Below are positions 1 through 6,897 of a DNA stretch of 64,000 nucleotides, piece after piece. The translations under genes were made by a program, and so were the position numbers. Every line of letters begins with the position of its first letter. Positions within the stretch are counted from its first letter, which is position 1. Source of the DNA: an uncultured Pelagibacteraceae bacterium (GTDB taxonomy: Bacteria; Pseudomonadota; Alphaproteobacteria; Pelagibacterales; AG-422-B15); assembly GCA_902571005.1 (NCBI GenBank), contig CACGAG010000005.1, positions 1-64,000 on the forward strand, in the 5' to 3' direction. The notes below the pieces were generated by a model. That model was not told where the DNA came from. It searched no databases and saw nothing but the letters and a program-made list of their open reading frames with translations.

Positions 1-322
1 AAATCAGGGAGATGATCATGAAGATGAGCATGATCATGAAGATGAGCACGATCATGAAGATGAGCATGAGCATGAAGATGAGCACGATCACGAGGATGAG
101 CACAATCATGATGAACATGAGGAAGAAGCTCATAATGAGTTTGTTGCTCACTATTCATTTACATGCGGTAATGTAAAAGAAATTGACAGAATAGACTTTC
201 CATATTTTACTACTTTTCCTAACTCTGGAGAGCTTGAAATACAATTTGTATCTGAAGTTGGATCCACGAGTTTTGAAGTGGAAGGAGATAGGCCTTTCAT
301 AGACTTAAAAGGAAAAATCTAA
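1..322 (+). CDS. ZrgA-like metal-binding protein (DUF2796), C-terminal part
   Basis: The 5' end lies outside the window. The visible 106 residues begin with a run of about 37 residues that is almost only His, Asp and Glu, followed by a short folded tail (motif HYSFTCGNVKEIDRIDF) ending in DLKGKI. A His-rich acidic linker followed by this kind of tail is typical of the DUF2796/ZrgA family, periplasmic zinc-binding proteins of Zrg-type uptake systems. The next three genes (ATPase, permease, DUF3299 protein) follow without a gap, which supports a metal-import operon. Zinc as the ligand is inferred from the family; the sequence itself shows only a metal-chelating tract. Confidence 0.7.
   Translation, partial: NQGDDHEDEHDHEDEHDHEDEHEHEDEHDHEDEHNHDEHEEEAHNEFVAHYSFTCGNVKEIDRIDFPYFTTFPNSGELEIQFVSEVGSTSFEVEGDRPFIDLKGKI
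20..109 (+). repeat. 18-bp tandem repeat encoding the His/Asp/Glu tract
   Basis: Five in-frame units of 18 bases, each encoding EDEHxH (x is D, D, E, D, N), lie head to tail inside the ZrgA-like gene. Units differ at a few third positions. Tandem in-frame units of this sort can change copy number by slippage, which would alter metal-binding capacity without breaking the reading frame. Confidence 0.85.
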
Positions 323-1009
323 TTGGATGAAAATATTATTAAAATTGACTCTGTAAGATTTCATTGGTCAAAAAAAAGTAGCTTTAAAATATTTGTCCCC
401 AATTTCGAGATCAATAAAGGTGAAAAGGTTCTTTTATTGGGAGAGAGTGGCTCAGGCAAGACAACTCTTCTTTCATTAATTTGTGGGTTTTTAAACCCTT
501 TATCTGGAAGCATATCAATTAATGGAAGTACGATAAATAAGCTTTCTTCTAAAACTAAAGATGAACATCGAGCAGATAATATAGGTATTATTTTTCAGCA
601 ATTTAATCTACTCCCATATGCAAATGTTATAGATAATATTGTTCTGCCTCTTTATTTCTCAAAAGTAAGATCTGCTAATGTAACTAATCAAAGAGAATCG
701 GCCTTAAATATTTGCAAACAATTGAGATTACCTGATGATATTGATCAATATAAAGCAAGTAGTCTTAGTGTTGGGCAGCAACAAAGAGTAGCCGTGGCAA
801 GAGCATTGATAGGCAATCCTTCCTTAGTTATTGCAGATGAACCCACATCTTCGCTAGATACAGATGCACAACAAATTTTTTTAGACCTCATGTTTGAACA
901 GATTTCGAATAACAAATCAACTTTACTTATGGTATCTCATGATAAATCTCTTGCTGAACGATTTGATCGATTAATAGATATCAATGAAGTGTTAACCCGA
1001 GAAGATTAG
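323..1009 (+). CDS. ABC transporter ATPase, LolD/MacB type, of the Zrg-like operon
   Basis: A 228-residue ATPase, the usual length for the LolD/MacB branch. Walker A is GESGSGKT (residues 40-47), then the Q-loop FQQFN, the signature LSVGQQQR, Walker B LVIADEPT and the H-loop SHD. Translation appears to start at a TTG directly after the stop codon of the preceding gene; there is no in-frame ATG near the start. It should power the FtsX/MacB-like permease that begins 2 bases downstream. The neighbouring DUF2796 and DUF3299 genes point to zinc-related transport and not lipoprotein release, but this is inference from context. Confidence 0.85.
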   Translation: MDENIIKIDSVRFHWSKKSSFKIFVPNFEINKGEKVLLLGESGSGKTTLLSLICGFLNPLSGSISINGSTINKLSSKTKDEHRADNIGIIFQQFNLLPYANVIDNIVLPLYFSKVRSANVTNQRESALNICKQLRLPDDIDQYKASSLSVGQQQRVAVARALIGNPSLVIADEPTSSLDTDAQQIFLDLMFEQISNNKSTLLMVSHDKSLAERFDRLIDINEVLTRED

Positions 1010-1011
1010 AT

Positions 1012-2262
1012 ATGTTGTTAAAACTTTCATTGAGCTCTCTCTACGCAAGACTAGTAACTGTAGGCATGACCGTTATTGCAATTTCTTTTTCTCTAATGCT
1101 TTACATGAGTGTAGAAAAATTAAGAACATCTGCTTACACAAGTTTTACAGATACAATTTCTCAAACAGACTTAATTATTGGTGCAAGAGCAAGCTCAGTT
1201 CAATTGATGCTCTACTCTGTATTTAGGATTGGCAATGCAACCAATAACATCACCTGGGAAAGCTACTTGGATATTGTGAATAAAGAAGAAGTTGATTGGG
1301 CAGTGCCAATTTCACTTGGTGACAGCCATAAAGGTTTTCGGGTTATGGGAACAAATAAAGATTTCTTTGCTCGTTATAAGTATAGAGGTGGTCAATCAAT
1401 TAATATTGATAAAGGATACTTATTTGAAGATCTTTATGACGTAGTGTTGGGTGCTGGAGTAGCTGAAAAACTAGGATATGACATAGACACGCCACTAATC
1501 GTAGCGCATGGCCTTCAATCATTTTCAGAGCATGACGATCAACCATTCAGAGTTTCTGGAATATTGGAAAAAACGGGTACGCCAGTAGACAATACTGTGA
1601 TTGTGAGTTTGGCTGCAATTGAAGCAATACATGTTGATTGGTCTACTGGAGCAAAAATTCCTGGGCAAGAAACGCCCATCGAAGAAATCCGAAAAATGGA
1701 TCTTACTCCTAAAAATATTACCGCCGCTCTCATTGGAGTGAAATCAAAATTAACAATCTTTAATCTTCAACGATGGATTAATGAGTACCCTGAGGAAGCA
1801 ATGACAGCGATTCTACCTGGTGCAGCGCTGCAGGAACTCTGGCGTGTTGTTGGTGTGGTTGAAAATTTATTGTTGGGGATATCAATTGTTGTCATATTTA
1901 CAACATTGATTGGCATGACAGCTATCATGTTTTCAAGTTTAAGTGAAAGAAGACGAGAAATGGCAATTTGGAGGGCCATGGGAGCATCACCTAGAACTGT
2001 TGTTGGGCTCTTGATGCTTGAGGCAATTTTTATTTCAGTGCTTAGTATATTGTTAAGTGTTATTTTATTATTCTTCTCATTATCTATCTTACAACCTTGG
2101 ATCGATTATAATTATGGTATTTTGGTGAATGTTGAAATGTTATCTTTACGAGATATGTATGTTTTTATGACATTTATTTTTGCATCTATACTAGTCAGCT
2201 TATTGCCTGCAATTAGGGCGTACTGGTTTTCAATAAATGATGGAATGACAATCAAAATCTGA
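1012..2262 (+). CDS. ABC transporter permease, MacB/FtsX fold
   Basis: 416 residues. One transmembrane segment lies at about residues 10-30, then a large periplasmic domain of about 240 residues, then three C-terminal segments (starting around ILGISIVVIFTTLIGM, ILLSVILLFFSLS and MYVFMTFIFASILVSLL). This is the FtsX/MacB (type VII) topology. The cytoplasmic loop after the second segment carries RRREMAIWRAMGASP, the conserved coupling motif of this family. It overlaps the DUF3299 gene by one base (TGATG), so the genes are translationally coupled. Such permeases usually move lipoproteins or transmit force, so a role in metal import, as proposed for Zrg systems, is mechanistically odd. Confidence 0.8.
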   Translation: MLLKLSLSSLYARLVTVGMTVIAISFSLMLYMSVEKLRTSAYTSFTDTISQTDLIIGARASSVQLMLYSVFRIGNATNNITWESYLDIVNKEEVDWAVPISLGDSHKGFRVMGTNKDFFARYKYRGGQSINIDKGYLFEDLYDVVLGAGVAEKLGYDIDTPLIVAHGLQSFSEHDDQPFRVSGILEKTGTPVDNTVIVSLAAIEAIHVDWSTGAKIPGQETPIEEIRKMDLTPKNITAALIGVKSKLTIFNLQRWINEYPEEAMTAILPGAALQELWRVVGVVENLLLGISIVVIFTTLIGMTAIMFSSLSERRREMAIWRAMGASPRTVVGLLMLEAIFISVLSILLSVILLFFSLSILQPWIDYNYGILVNVEMLSLRDMYVFMTFIFASILVSLLPAIRAYWFSINDGMTIKI

Positions 2263-2723
2263 TGAGTAAATTAAAATATTTAATATTACTTTTATTATTT
2301 ATCACAACCGCCGCATATGCTGTTCCCAAAGAAATAGACTGGGACGATTTGATTCCATGGACTTCAGTCTTTAGTCCCGGAGAAGTAAAATTCAACAAAA
2401 GCTTGGTTGATAAAGAAGTTAAAATACCAGGATATGTTCTTCCTTTAGATACATTTGGACGGGGAGTGAATAGCTTTCTGTTGGTTCCATATATTGGAGC
2501 ATGCATTCATGTTCCACCTCCAGCACCTAATCAACTGGTTTATGTTGAAGCAGAAAACCCATGGGAAGGTTTAGCGTGGTGGGAACCTGTTTATGTTACT
2601 GGAAAAATGAAAATAGAAACCCAAAATATCGAGGACCTTGCAGTTGTTGGCTATGAGATGGCTGCAAGTAATATTGAATATTACCGTGGAGAAACTGGTG
2701 TTCATGGGTTTTTTGACTGGTAA
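2262..2723 (+). CDS. DUF3299 exported protein
   Basis: 153 residues with a clear signal peptide (hydrophobic core LKYLILLLLFITTAAYA, probable cleavage after AYA). The mature part contains the family hallmark PYIGACIHVPPPAPNQLVYV and a preceding GYVLPLD strand, as in DUF3299 proteins. Its start overlaps the permease stop. In other bacteria DUF3299 genes accompany DUF2796 and MacB-like transporter genes, so it is probably a periplasmic accessory factor of the same metal-uptake system. Its biochemical role is not known. It is the last gene of the operon; the convergent cytochrome gene ends 6 bases away. Confidence 0.75.
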   Translation: MSKLKYLILLLLFITTAAYAVPKEIDWDDLIPWTSVFSPGEVKFNKSLVDKEVKIPGYVLPLDTFGRGVNSFLLVPYIGACIHVPPPAPNQLVYVEAENPWEGLAWWEPVYVTGKMKIETQNIEDLAVVGYEMAASNIEYYRGETGVHGFFDW

Positions 2724-2729
2724 CAGCGT

Positions 2730-3170
2730 TTACTCATATCTACTGTTATAGACATCTTGTATTTGTACTGGCCATTCTTGTCTGATGTAAGTAATCAGCT
2801 GCCAAACCTCATCTTCACTTAAACTATCATTGCCAAGCATCTTTCCCTCATAATTTGGATCGAAACTTGGAAAGCCATATTTAATAACTTGAAATAAATA
2901 TTCTGGTGAATGGTGCCACGTGTGACCAGTACCATTTAATGGTGGTGCTAGCCGATGTCCATCTTCATCTAGAGTATTTTGCCAACCTTCTTGACCCTGT
3001 AAATTAACCCCGTGACAAGAAGCACAATTATTTTGATAAGCGACTATAGTTTCAGGATGAATTGGCTTTTGAGCTTGAGCAACTTCTTCTTCTATCGTTT
3101 GATTACTAAAGGCCTGATATAGAAAAAAAGCAATAATTAATGCAACTATAATTAGTACAACTGTTCTCAT
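2730..3170 (-). CDS. Membrane-anchored c-type cytochrome
   Basis: 146 residues. An N-terminal membrane anchor (VVLIIVALIIAFFLYQAF) is followed by one haem-binding motif CASCH and a C-terminal helix EVWQLITYIRQEWP, the pattern of a class I cytochrome c domain. KMLG is a candidate for the distal Met ligand. The protein should sit on the periplasmic face of the inner membrane and carry electrons; its partner is not shown by the neighbours. The gene converges on the DUF3299 gene, and the aldehyde dehydrogenase lies 44 bases upstream on the same strand. Confidence 0.85.
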   Translation of the reverse strand: MRTVVLIIVALIIAFFLYQAFSNQTIEEEVAQAQKPIHPETIVAYQNNCASCHGVNLQGQEGWQNTLDEDGHRLAPPLNGTGHTWHHSPEYLFQVIKYGFPSFDPNYEGKMLGNDSLSEDEVWQLITYIRQEWPVQIQDVYNSRYE

Positions 3171-3214
3171 AAAAATGTATTAAGTTAAATAAAAATTCTT
3201 TTTAAATTTTCAAT

Positions 3215-4720
3215 TTATTTCTTATACATTTCCTCGTCAGAATACGGAAACCACCAGAAATCTTGTGGCTGACAATCAGGATCAATCATCACAGTCTTGG
3301 TATCTCTGAATGTCTCTAATCCCTCCGCACCTAATTGTCGACCCATACCAGAGAGTTTTGTTCCTCCAAAAGGGCCAGCATCATTATCAAGCAACGGCGC
3401 ATTTACCCAAACCATTCCTGCCTGGAATTGTTCTGAAGCACGAATTCCCTCTGATAAATCTTTTGTATAAATGTTAGCACCAAGTCCATATCTAGAGTTA
3501 TTTGCTTTCTCCATAGCCTCTTCAAAACTAGATACTTTACAAATTGGCGCAACTGGACCAAAGCTTTCATTGTTAAATATACTCATTTCATCATTGCAAT
3601 CAACCAGGACAGTTGGTGCAACAAACCAGCCTTTATTAAACTGACTTAGTCGCCCTCCACCCTCAACAGCTTTTGCGCCTTCATCTAAAGCTTTGCGTAA
3701 AACATTCTCGTATCGGTCTCTCTCTTTTGATGAAACAATTGGACCCATATCTACCTTATCAAGACCATTACCAACTCTAATCTTTTTTGTTTCTTCAATT
3801 AATTTTTCAACAAACTCATCATGAATTTTTTCATGCACAAAAAATCTTTCAGCTGAAACACATATTTGTCCACAATTCATATATGCAGAAAACGCTGCTG
3901 CTCGTGCAGTGATGTCCATAGGAGCTGATGGCATAACAATGAAGGGGTCATTTCCAGAATTTTCAATTAATGATCTTTTCATAAGTTCACCACACTTGGA
4001 AGCAATGCTTACTCCAACTGGAACGCTGCCTGTAAATGCAACCATATGCGTATCTTTGTGCTCAACTAATGATTTTCCAGCAGCAGCTTCACCTGTTACA
4101 ACTTGAAATAATCCATCTGGTAATGCCTTGAAAGCTTCAGCAAATAACAGTGTAGTTAGAGATGTGTATTGTGAAGGCTTGATAATGACAGCATTTCCCG
4201 CAGCCAAAGCGGCACTTGCTTCCCATGCAAGTAACACCATTGGATAATTAAATGGTAAGATTAAGACGCATGTACCCAAAGGTTGTTTGAGTGTGTAATG
4301 AAACTGTCCTTCAACAGCAGAGCCTATAACTTTTCCTGTTTCACCTCTGCCCATCTCTGCATAAAAACGAATATTGTGAATACTCCAATGAACTTCATCC
4401 ATTGACTCCTTGTAGGGTTTTCCCATTTCTCTTGTCAGAGCTTCAGCAAATAGTGGTGCCATTTCACCCATTTTATTTGCAACTTCATGGAGGACATGAC
4501 TTCGATCAAGTGGAGATTTTTGATTCCAAGCCTTATGAGCTTTGTTCGCAATAGATACAACTTCATCAATTTCAGATTGTGAAGTTTCAGGAATTTCTCC
4601 AATTTTATTTTCGGTTGCAGGGTCAATCACATCAATTGAGTCTGTTGATTGACTTTTATAAAATTTACCACCCATGTAAATTTTTGAACTGATTTCACTG
4701 AAACGATCTAAAACTGACAT
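3215..4720 (-). CDS. NAD(P)-dependent aldehyde dehydrogenase
   Basis: 501 residues, full length for the ALDH superfamily. Visible catalytic features are the oxyanion Asn in LPFNYP, the general-base Glu in LIENSGNDPF, the nucleophile Cys in CGQICVSAERF, and the late motif NNESFGPVAPI. The general-base segment reads SGNDPF and not the common GGKSP. GGSDPF-like variants occur in succinate-semialdehyde dehydrogenases of the Sad/YneI type, so a semialdehyde substrate is possible but unproven. The gene starts at an ATG at 4720 after a 408-base upstream gap that contains a strong inverted repeat. Confidence 0.85.
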   Translation of the reverse strand: MSVLDRFSEISSKIYMGGKFYKSQSTDSIDVIDPATENKIGEIPETSQSEIDEVVSIANKAHKAWNQKSPLDRSHVLHEVANKMGEMAPLFAEALTREMGKPYKESMDEVHWSIHNIRFYAEMGRGETGKVIGSAVEGQFHYTLKQPLGTCVLILPFNYPMVLLAWEASAALAAGNAVIIKPSQYTSLTTLLFAEAFKALPDGLFQVVTGEAAAGKSLVEHKDTHMVAFTGSVPVGVSIASKCGELMKRSLIENSGNDPFIVMPSAPMDITARAAAFSAYMNCGQICVSAERFFVHEKIHDEFVEKLIEETKKIRVGNGLDKVDMGPIVSSKERDRYENVLRKALDEGAKAVEGGGRLSQFNKGWFVAPTVLVDCNDEMSIFNNESFGPVAPICKVSSFEEAMEKANNSRYGLGANIYTKDLSEGIRASEQFQAGMVWVNAPLLDNDAGPFGGTKLSGMGRQLGAEGLETFRDTKTVMIDPDCQPQDFWWFPYSDEEMYKK

Positions 4721-4810
4721 TAATTTTTCCCCCGGTTATTCATTAAAATTCTAGATAAAAGATGAATACGAGACAACTAATATTATTGATCTGAAGAAAA
4801 TTTTTAATCT

Positions 4811-4838
4811 TTTCGGTACCAGTACAACCGTACCGAAA
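4811..4838. promoter_or_regulatory. Inverted repeat, probable operator
   Basis: Perfect 9-base arms TTTCGGTAC (4811-4819) and GTACCGAAA (4830-4838) are separated by 10 bases. The repeat lies 91-118 bases upstream of the aldehyde dehydrogenase start. No T-run follows on the plus strand, which argues against an intrinsic terminator and for a protein-binding site. Confidence 0.45.
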
Positions 4839-4853
4839 GGATTTTAGCCACTA

Positions 4854-4979
4854 ATGGAGAAAAACATCAAGCCAAGAAAACCTGTCGCGATCACAAAGCT
4901 TGATAAAAGTTTAGGGGTTCTAGAAAGTTTAAGCTTTGTGGTTGAAGGTATAATCACGAGAGTCGATTCACCATTATAG
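4854..4979 (+). CDS. Possible 41-residue small protein
   Basis: An ATG-to-TAG frame encoding a basic N-terminal half (starting MEKNIKPRKPVAITKLDKS) and a more hydrophobic C-terminal half ending in VDSPL. I do not recognise a family. There is no clear Shine-Dalgarno sequence. Unlike flanking AT-rich spacer, it uses several G/C-ending codons (GTC, GCG, ATC, ACG), which mildly favours coding. It could equally be chance or part of a structured leader. Confidence 0.25.
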   Translation: MEKNIKPRKPVAITKLDKSLGVLESLSFVVEGIITRVDSPL

Positions 4980-5113
4980 GATTGTCTTCTTATGTACTGA
5001 GGTTTCATCTTCGACTTTTTCATGTTTGATAAATATGTACCTAAAAAGCAAGGCTTAATTTTGATAAAAATATGTTCAAAACAAGATAGAAGTGTTTATT
5101 TTCAAAAATTTGC

Positions 5114-5122
5114 TGGTATAAG
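5114..5122 (+). promoter_or_regulatory. Extended -10 promoter of the ABC exporter operon
   Basis: TGG-TATAAG matches an extended -10 element and ends only 6 bases before the ATG at 5129. Transcription would then begin at or next to the start codon, giving a leaderless mRNA. There is no Shine-Dalgarno sequence, which fits. Confidence 0.45.
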
Positions 5123-5128
5123 GGACCG

Positions 5129-6052
5129 ATGCAAAATGTCGTCTCAGTAAAAAATTTATCTAAAACTTACAGTAATGAATTTCAGGCACTCAATAATATT
5201 AATTTAGATATCAAACAGAATGAAATATTTGCACTTCTTGGACCTAATGGTGCAGGAAAAACAACTTTGATTAGTATTATCTGTGGAATTGTAACACCAA
5301 GTATTGGGACAGTTGAGGTTGGTAACTACGATATTATTAAAGATTATAGAAAAACTAGGTCACAAATTGGACTTGTACCTCAGGAGCTAACCTTAGAACA
5401 ATTTGAAATTGTTTATAACAACGTATCCTATACTAGAGGCTTATATGGTAAGCCTCCTAATCCTCAGTATATTGAAAAAATACTAAAAGATTTAAGTTTG
5501 TGGGATAAAAAAGACTCCAAAATTAATGAGCTTTCTGGAGGAATGAAAAGACGCGTCTTGATTGCTAAAGCTCTTTCTCATGAGCCTTCAGTCTTATTTC
5601 TTGATGAGCCATCAGCTGGTGTTGATGTCGAATTAAGAAAAGACATGTGGGAAGTCATCAAGAATTTAAGAGATAAAGGTGTTACAATAATTTTGACAAC
5701 CCATTATATAGAAGAAGCAGAAGCAATAGCTGACCGAGTTGCAGTCATTAATAAAGGTGAAATGATAGTAGTTGATGAAACATCCAATTTAATAAAAAGT
5801 TTAGGCCAGAAAACTCTAACAATTGATTTACATGAAACAGTTAAGACATTACCTGAGTCACTAAAAAATTATAAACTTACAATAGTTAATGATGGATTAT
5901 CAATTGATTACCAATACGATACACAAAGTAAACAAACTGGAATAACATCTCTCTTACAAGATATGAAAGAAGCTGGATTAAAACTAAAAGATTTAAATAC
6001 AGAGCAAAGTTCACTTGAAAAGATCTTTGTGGAACTGGTAAAGGAAAAATAA
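5129..6052 (+). CDS. ABC-2 type exporter ATPase (YadG-like)
   Basis: 307 residues. Walker A GPNGAGKT lies near residues 38-45, with signature LSGGMKRR, Walker B VLFLDEPSAGVD and H-loop TTHY. After the ATPase core there is a regulatory C-terminal region of about 80 residues, as in YadG/CcmA-type exporters. The stop codon overlaps the permease start (TAATG), so the two are coupled. The substrate is unknown; ABC-2 pairs of this kind export lipids, polysaccharides or drugs. It is not the missing ATPase of the adhesin locus: it has the wrong family features and lies on the other strand. Confidence 0.85.
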   Translation: MQNVVSVKNLSKTYSNEFQALNNINLDIKQNEIFALLGPNGAGKTTLISIICGIVTPSIGTVEVGNYDIIKDYRKTRSQIGLVPQELTLEQFEIVYNNVSYTRGLYGKPPNPQYIEKILKDLSLWDKKDSKINELSGGMKRRVLIAKALSHEPSVLFLDEPSAGVDVELRKDMWEVIKNLRDKGVTIILTTHYIEEAEAIADRVAVINKGEMIVVDETSNLIKSLGQKTLTIDLHETVKTLPESLKNYKLTIVNDGLSIDYQYDTQSKQTGITSLLQDMKEAGLKLKDLNTEQSSLEKIFVELVKEK

Positions 6053-6813
6053 TGAATTTTTACGCAATCAGAGCAATTTATTTTCATGAAATGGATCGAA
6101 TGAGAAGAACCCTTTTCCAAAGTGTGCTTTCGCCCGTGCTTTCGACTTCTTTATATTTCATTGTATTTGGTTCAGTTATTGGGGGTATGATTCCGCAAAT
6201 TGAAGGTGTCAGTTATGGGTCATTCATCGTACCTGGTTTATTGATGCTGACTTTGTTAACTCAAAGTATATCTAACTCTTCATTTGGAATATTTTTTCCA
6301 AAATTTACCGGATCGATTTATGAAGTCCTTGCGGCACCTATTTCCTCTTTAGAAATTATCATAGGATTTGTTGGAGCCAGTGCAACTAAATCACTTATTG
6401 TTGGTGTCATTATACTCATTACTGCAACTTTCTTTGTTGAACTAGAAATTCAATATCCCTTATTAATGCTTTTTCTTCTGGTATTAACATGTCTTACATT
6501 TAGTCTTTTTGGATTTCTTATTGGATTGCTCAGTGAAAATTTTGAACAGTTGCAAGTTGTGCCACTTATCATCGTCACCCCTTTAGTTTTTTTAGGTGGT
6601 AGTCTTTACACCGTAGAAATGCTTCCAGAATTTTGGCAAAATGTAACTTACTTTAATCCAGTTTTATATCTTGTGAATGGCATGAGATGGTCCTTTTACG
6701 GGGCATCTGATATTAATATCTGGGTCAGTGTAATTTCTTTAGTTGCTTTCTTAAGCATTTGTGTTGCTGGCGTGGCAATTGCTATCACAAAAGGCTATGG
6801 TACAAAAGAGTAA
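6052..6813 (+). CDS. ABC-2 type exporter permease (YadH-like)
   Basis: 253 residues with six predicted membrane helices. The first follows an amphipathic N-terminus (REFs such as YAIRAIYFHEMDRMRRT); later motifs include GSFIVPGLLMLTLL and the conserved late loop GGSLYTVEMLPEFWQ...NPVLYLVNGMRW, typical of ABC-2 permeases of the YadH/NodJ group. It forms the transmembrane half of the exporter encoded by the overlapping upstream ATPase gene. The tRNA-like RNA starts 11 bases after its stop codon and is probably on the same transcript. Confidence 0.85.
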   Translation: MNFYAIRAIYFHEMDRMRRTLFQSVLSPVLSTSLYFIVFGSVIGGMIPQIEGVSYGSFIVPGLLMLTLLTQSISNSSFGIFFPKFTGSIYEVLAAPISSLEIIIGFVGASATKSLIVGVIILITATFFVELEIQYPLLMLFLLVLTCLTFSLFGFLIGLLSENFEQLQVVPLIIVTPLVFLGGSLYTVEMLPEFWQNVTYFNPVLYLVNGMRWSFYGASDINIWVSVISLVAFLSICVAGVAIAITKGYGTKE

Positions 6814-6823
6814 TTTCTATTAA

Positions 6824-6897
6824 GCCCCTATCGCTTAATAGTAAAGCAGGTCATTGGTAATGATCAGCCGCTGGAGCGTAACCAGCTAGGGGCACCA
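6824..6897 (+). tRNA. tRNA-Thr(GGU)-like RNA with abnormal D- and T-loops
   Basis: Seventy-four bases fold into a full cloverleaf. Acceptor stem: GCCCCTA (6824-6830) with TAGGGGC (6887-6893), then A73 and encoded CCA (6895-6897). D stem: GCTT/AAGC. Anticodon stem: GGTCA/TGATC around loop TTGGTAA, anticodon GGT. T stem: GCTGG/CCAGC. Twenty of 21 pairs are Watson-Crick and one is G-U. G1-C72, C2-G71, G35 and U36, the known threonyl-tRNA synthetase identity set, are all present. However, the D-loop AATAGTA lacks the GG pair and the T-loop is AGCGTAA where TTCRANN is expected. The intact stems argue against decay; the loops argue against ordinary translation use. Confidence 0.7.

Larger units (their letters stand above)
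4721..5128. other. 408-base divergent intergenic region
   Basis: It separates the minus-strand aldehyde dehydrogenase from the plus-strand ABC operon. It holds an inverted repeat (4811-4838), a possible 41-codon reading frame (4854-4979) and an extended -10 box beside the ABC start codon. I see no tRNA, mobile element or longer gene. Confidence 0.6.

Noticed and set aside
20-109. Short tandem array as a CRISPR or iteron origin
   Set aside because: Units are 18 bases, directly adjacent and encode a His/Asp/Glu tract in frame.
5129-6813. ABC pair as the missing ATPase of the adhesin secretion system
   Set aside because: It is an ABC-2 (YadGH-type) exporter with separate permease, on the opposite strand and in its own operon; it lacks HlyB-type features.
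6824-6897. Reading the cloverleaf as an ordinary tRNA-Thr or as a simple bidirectional terminator
   Set aside because: The T- and D-loops lack the bases that ordinary tRNAs almost always keep, while four independent stems, A73 and CCA are far more than a terminator needs; no T-run follows.
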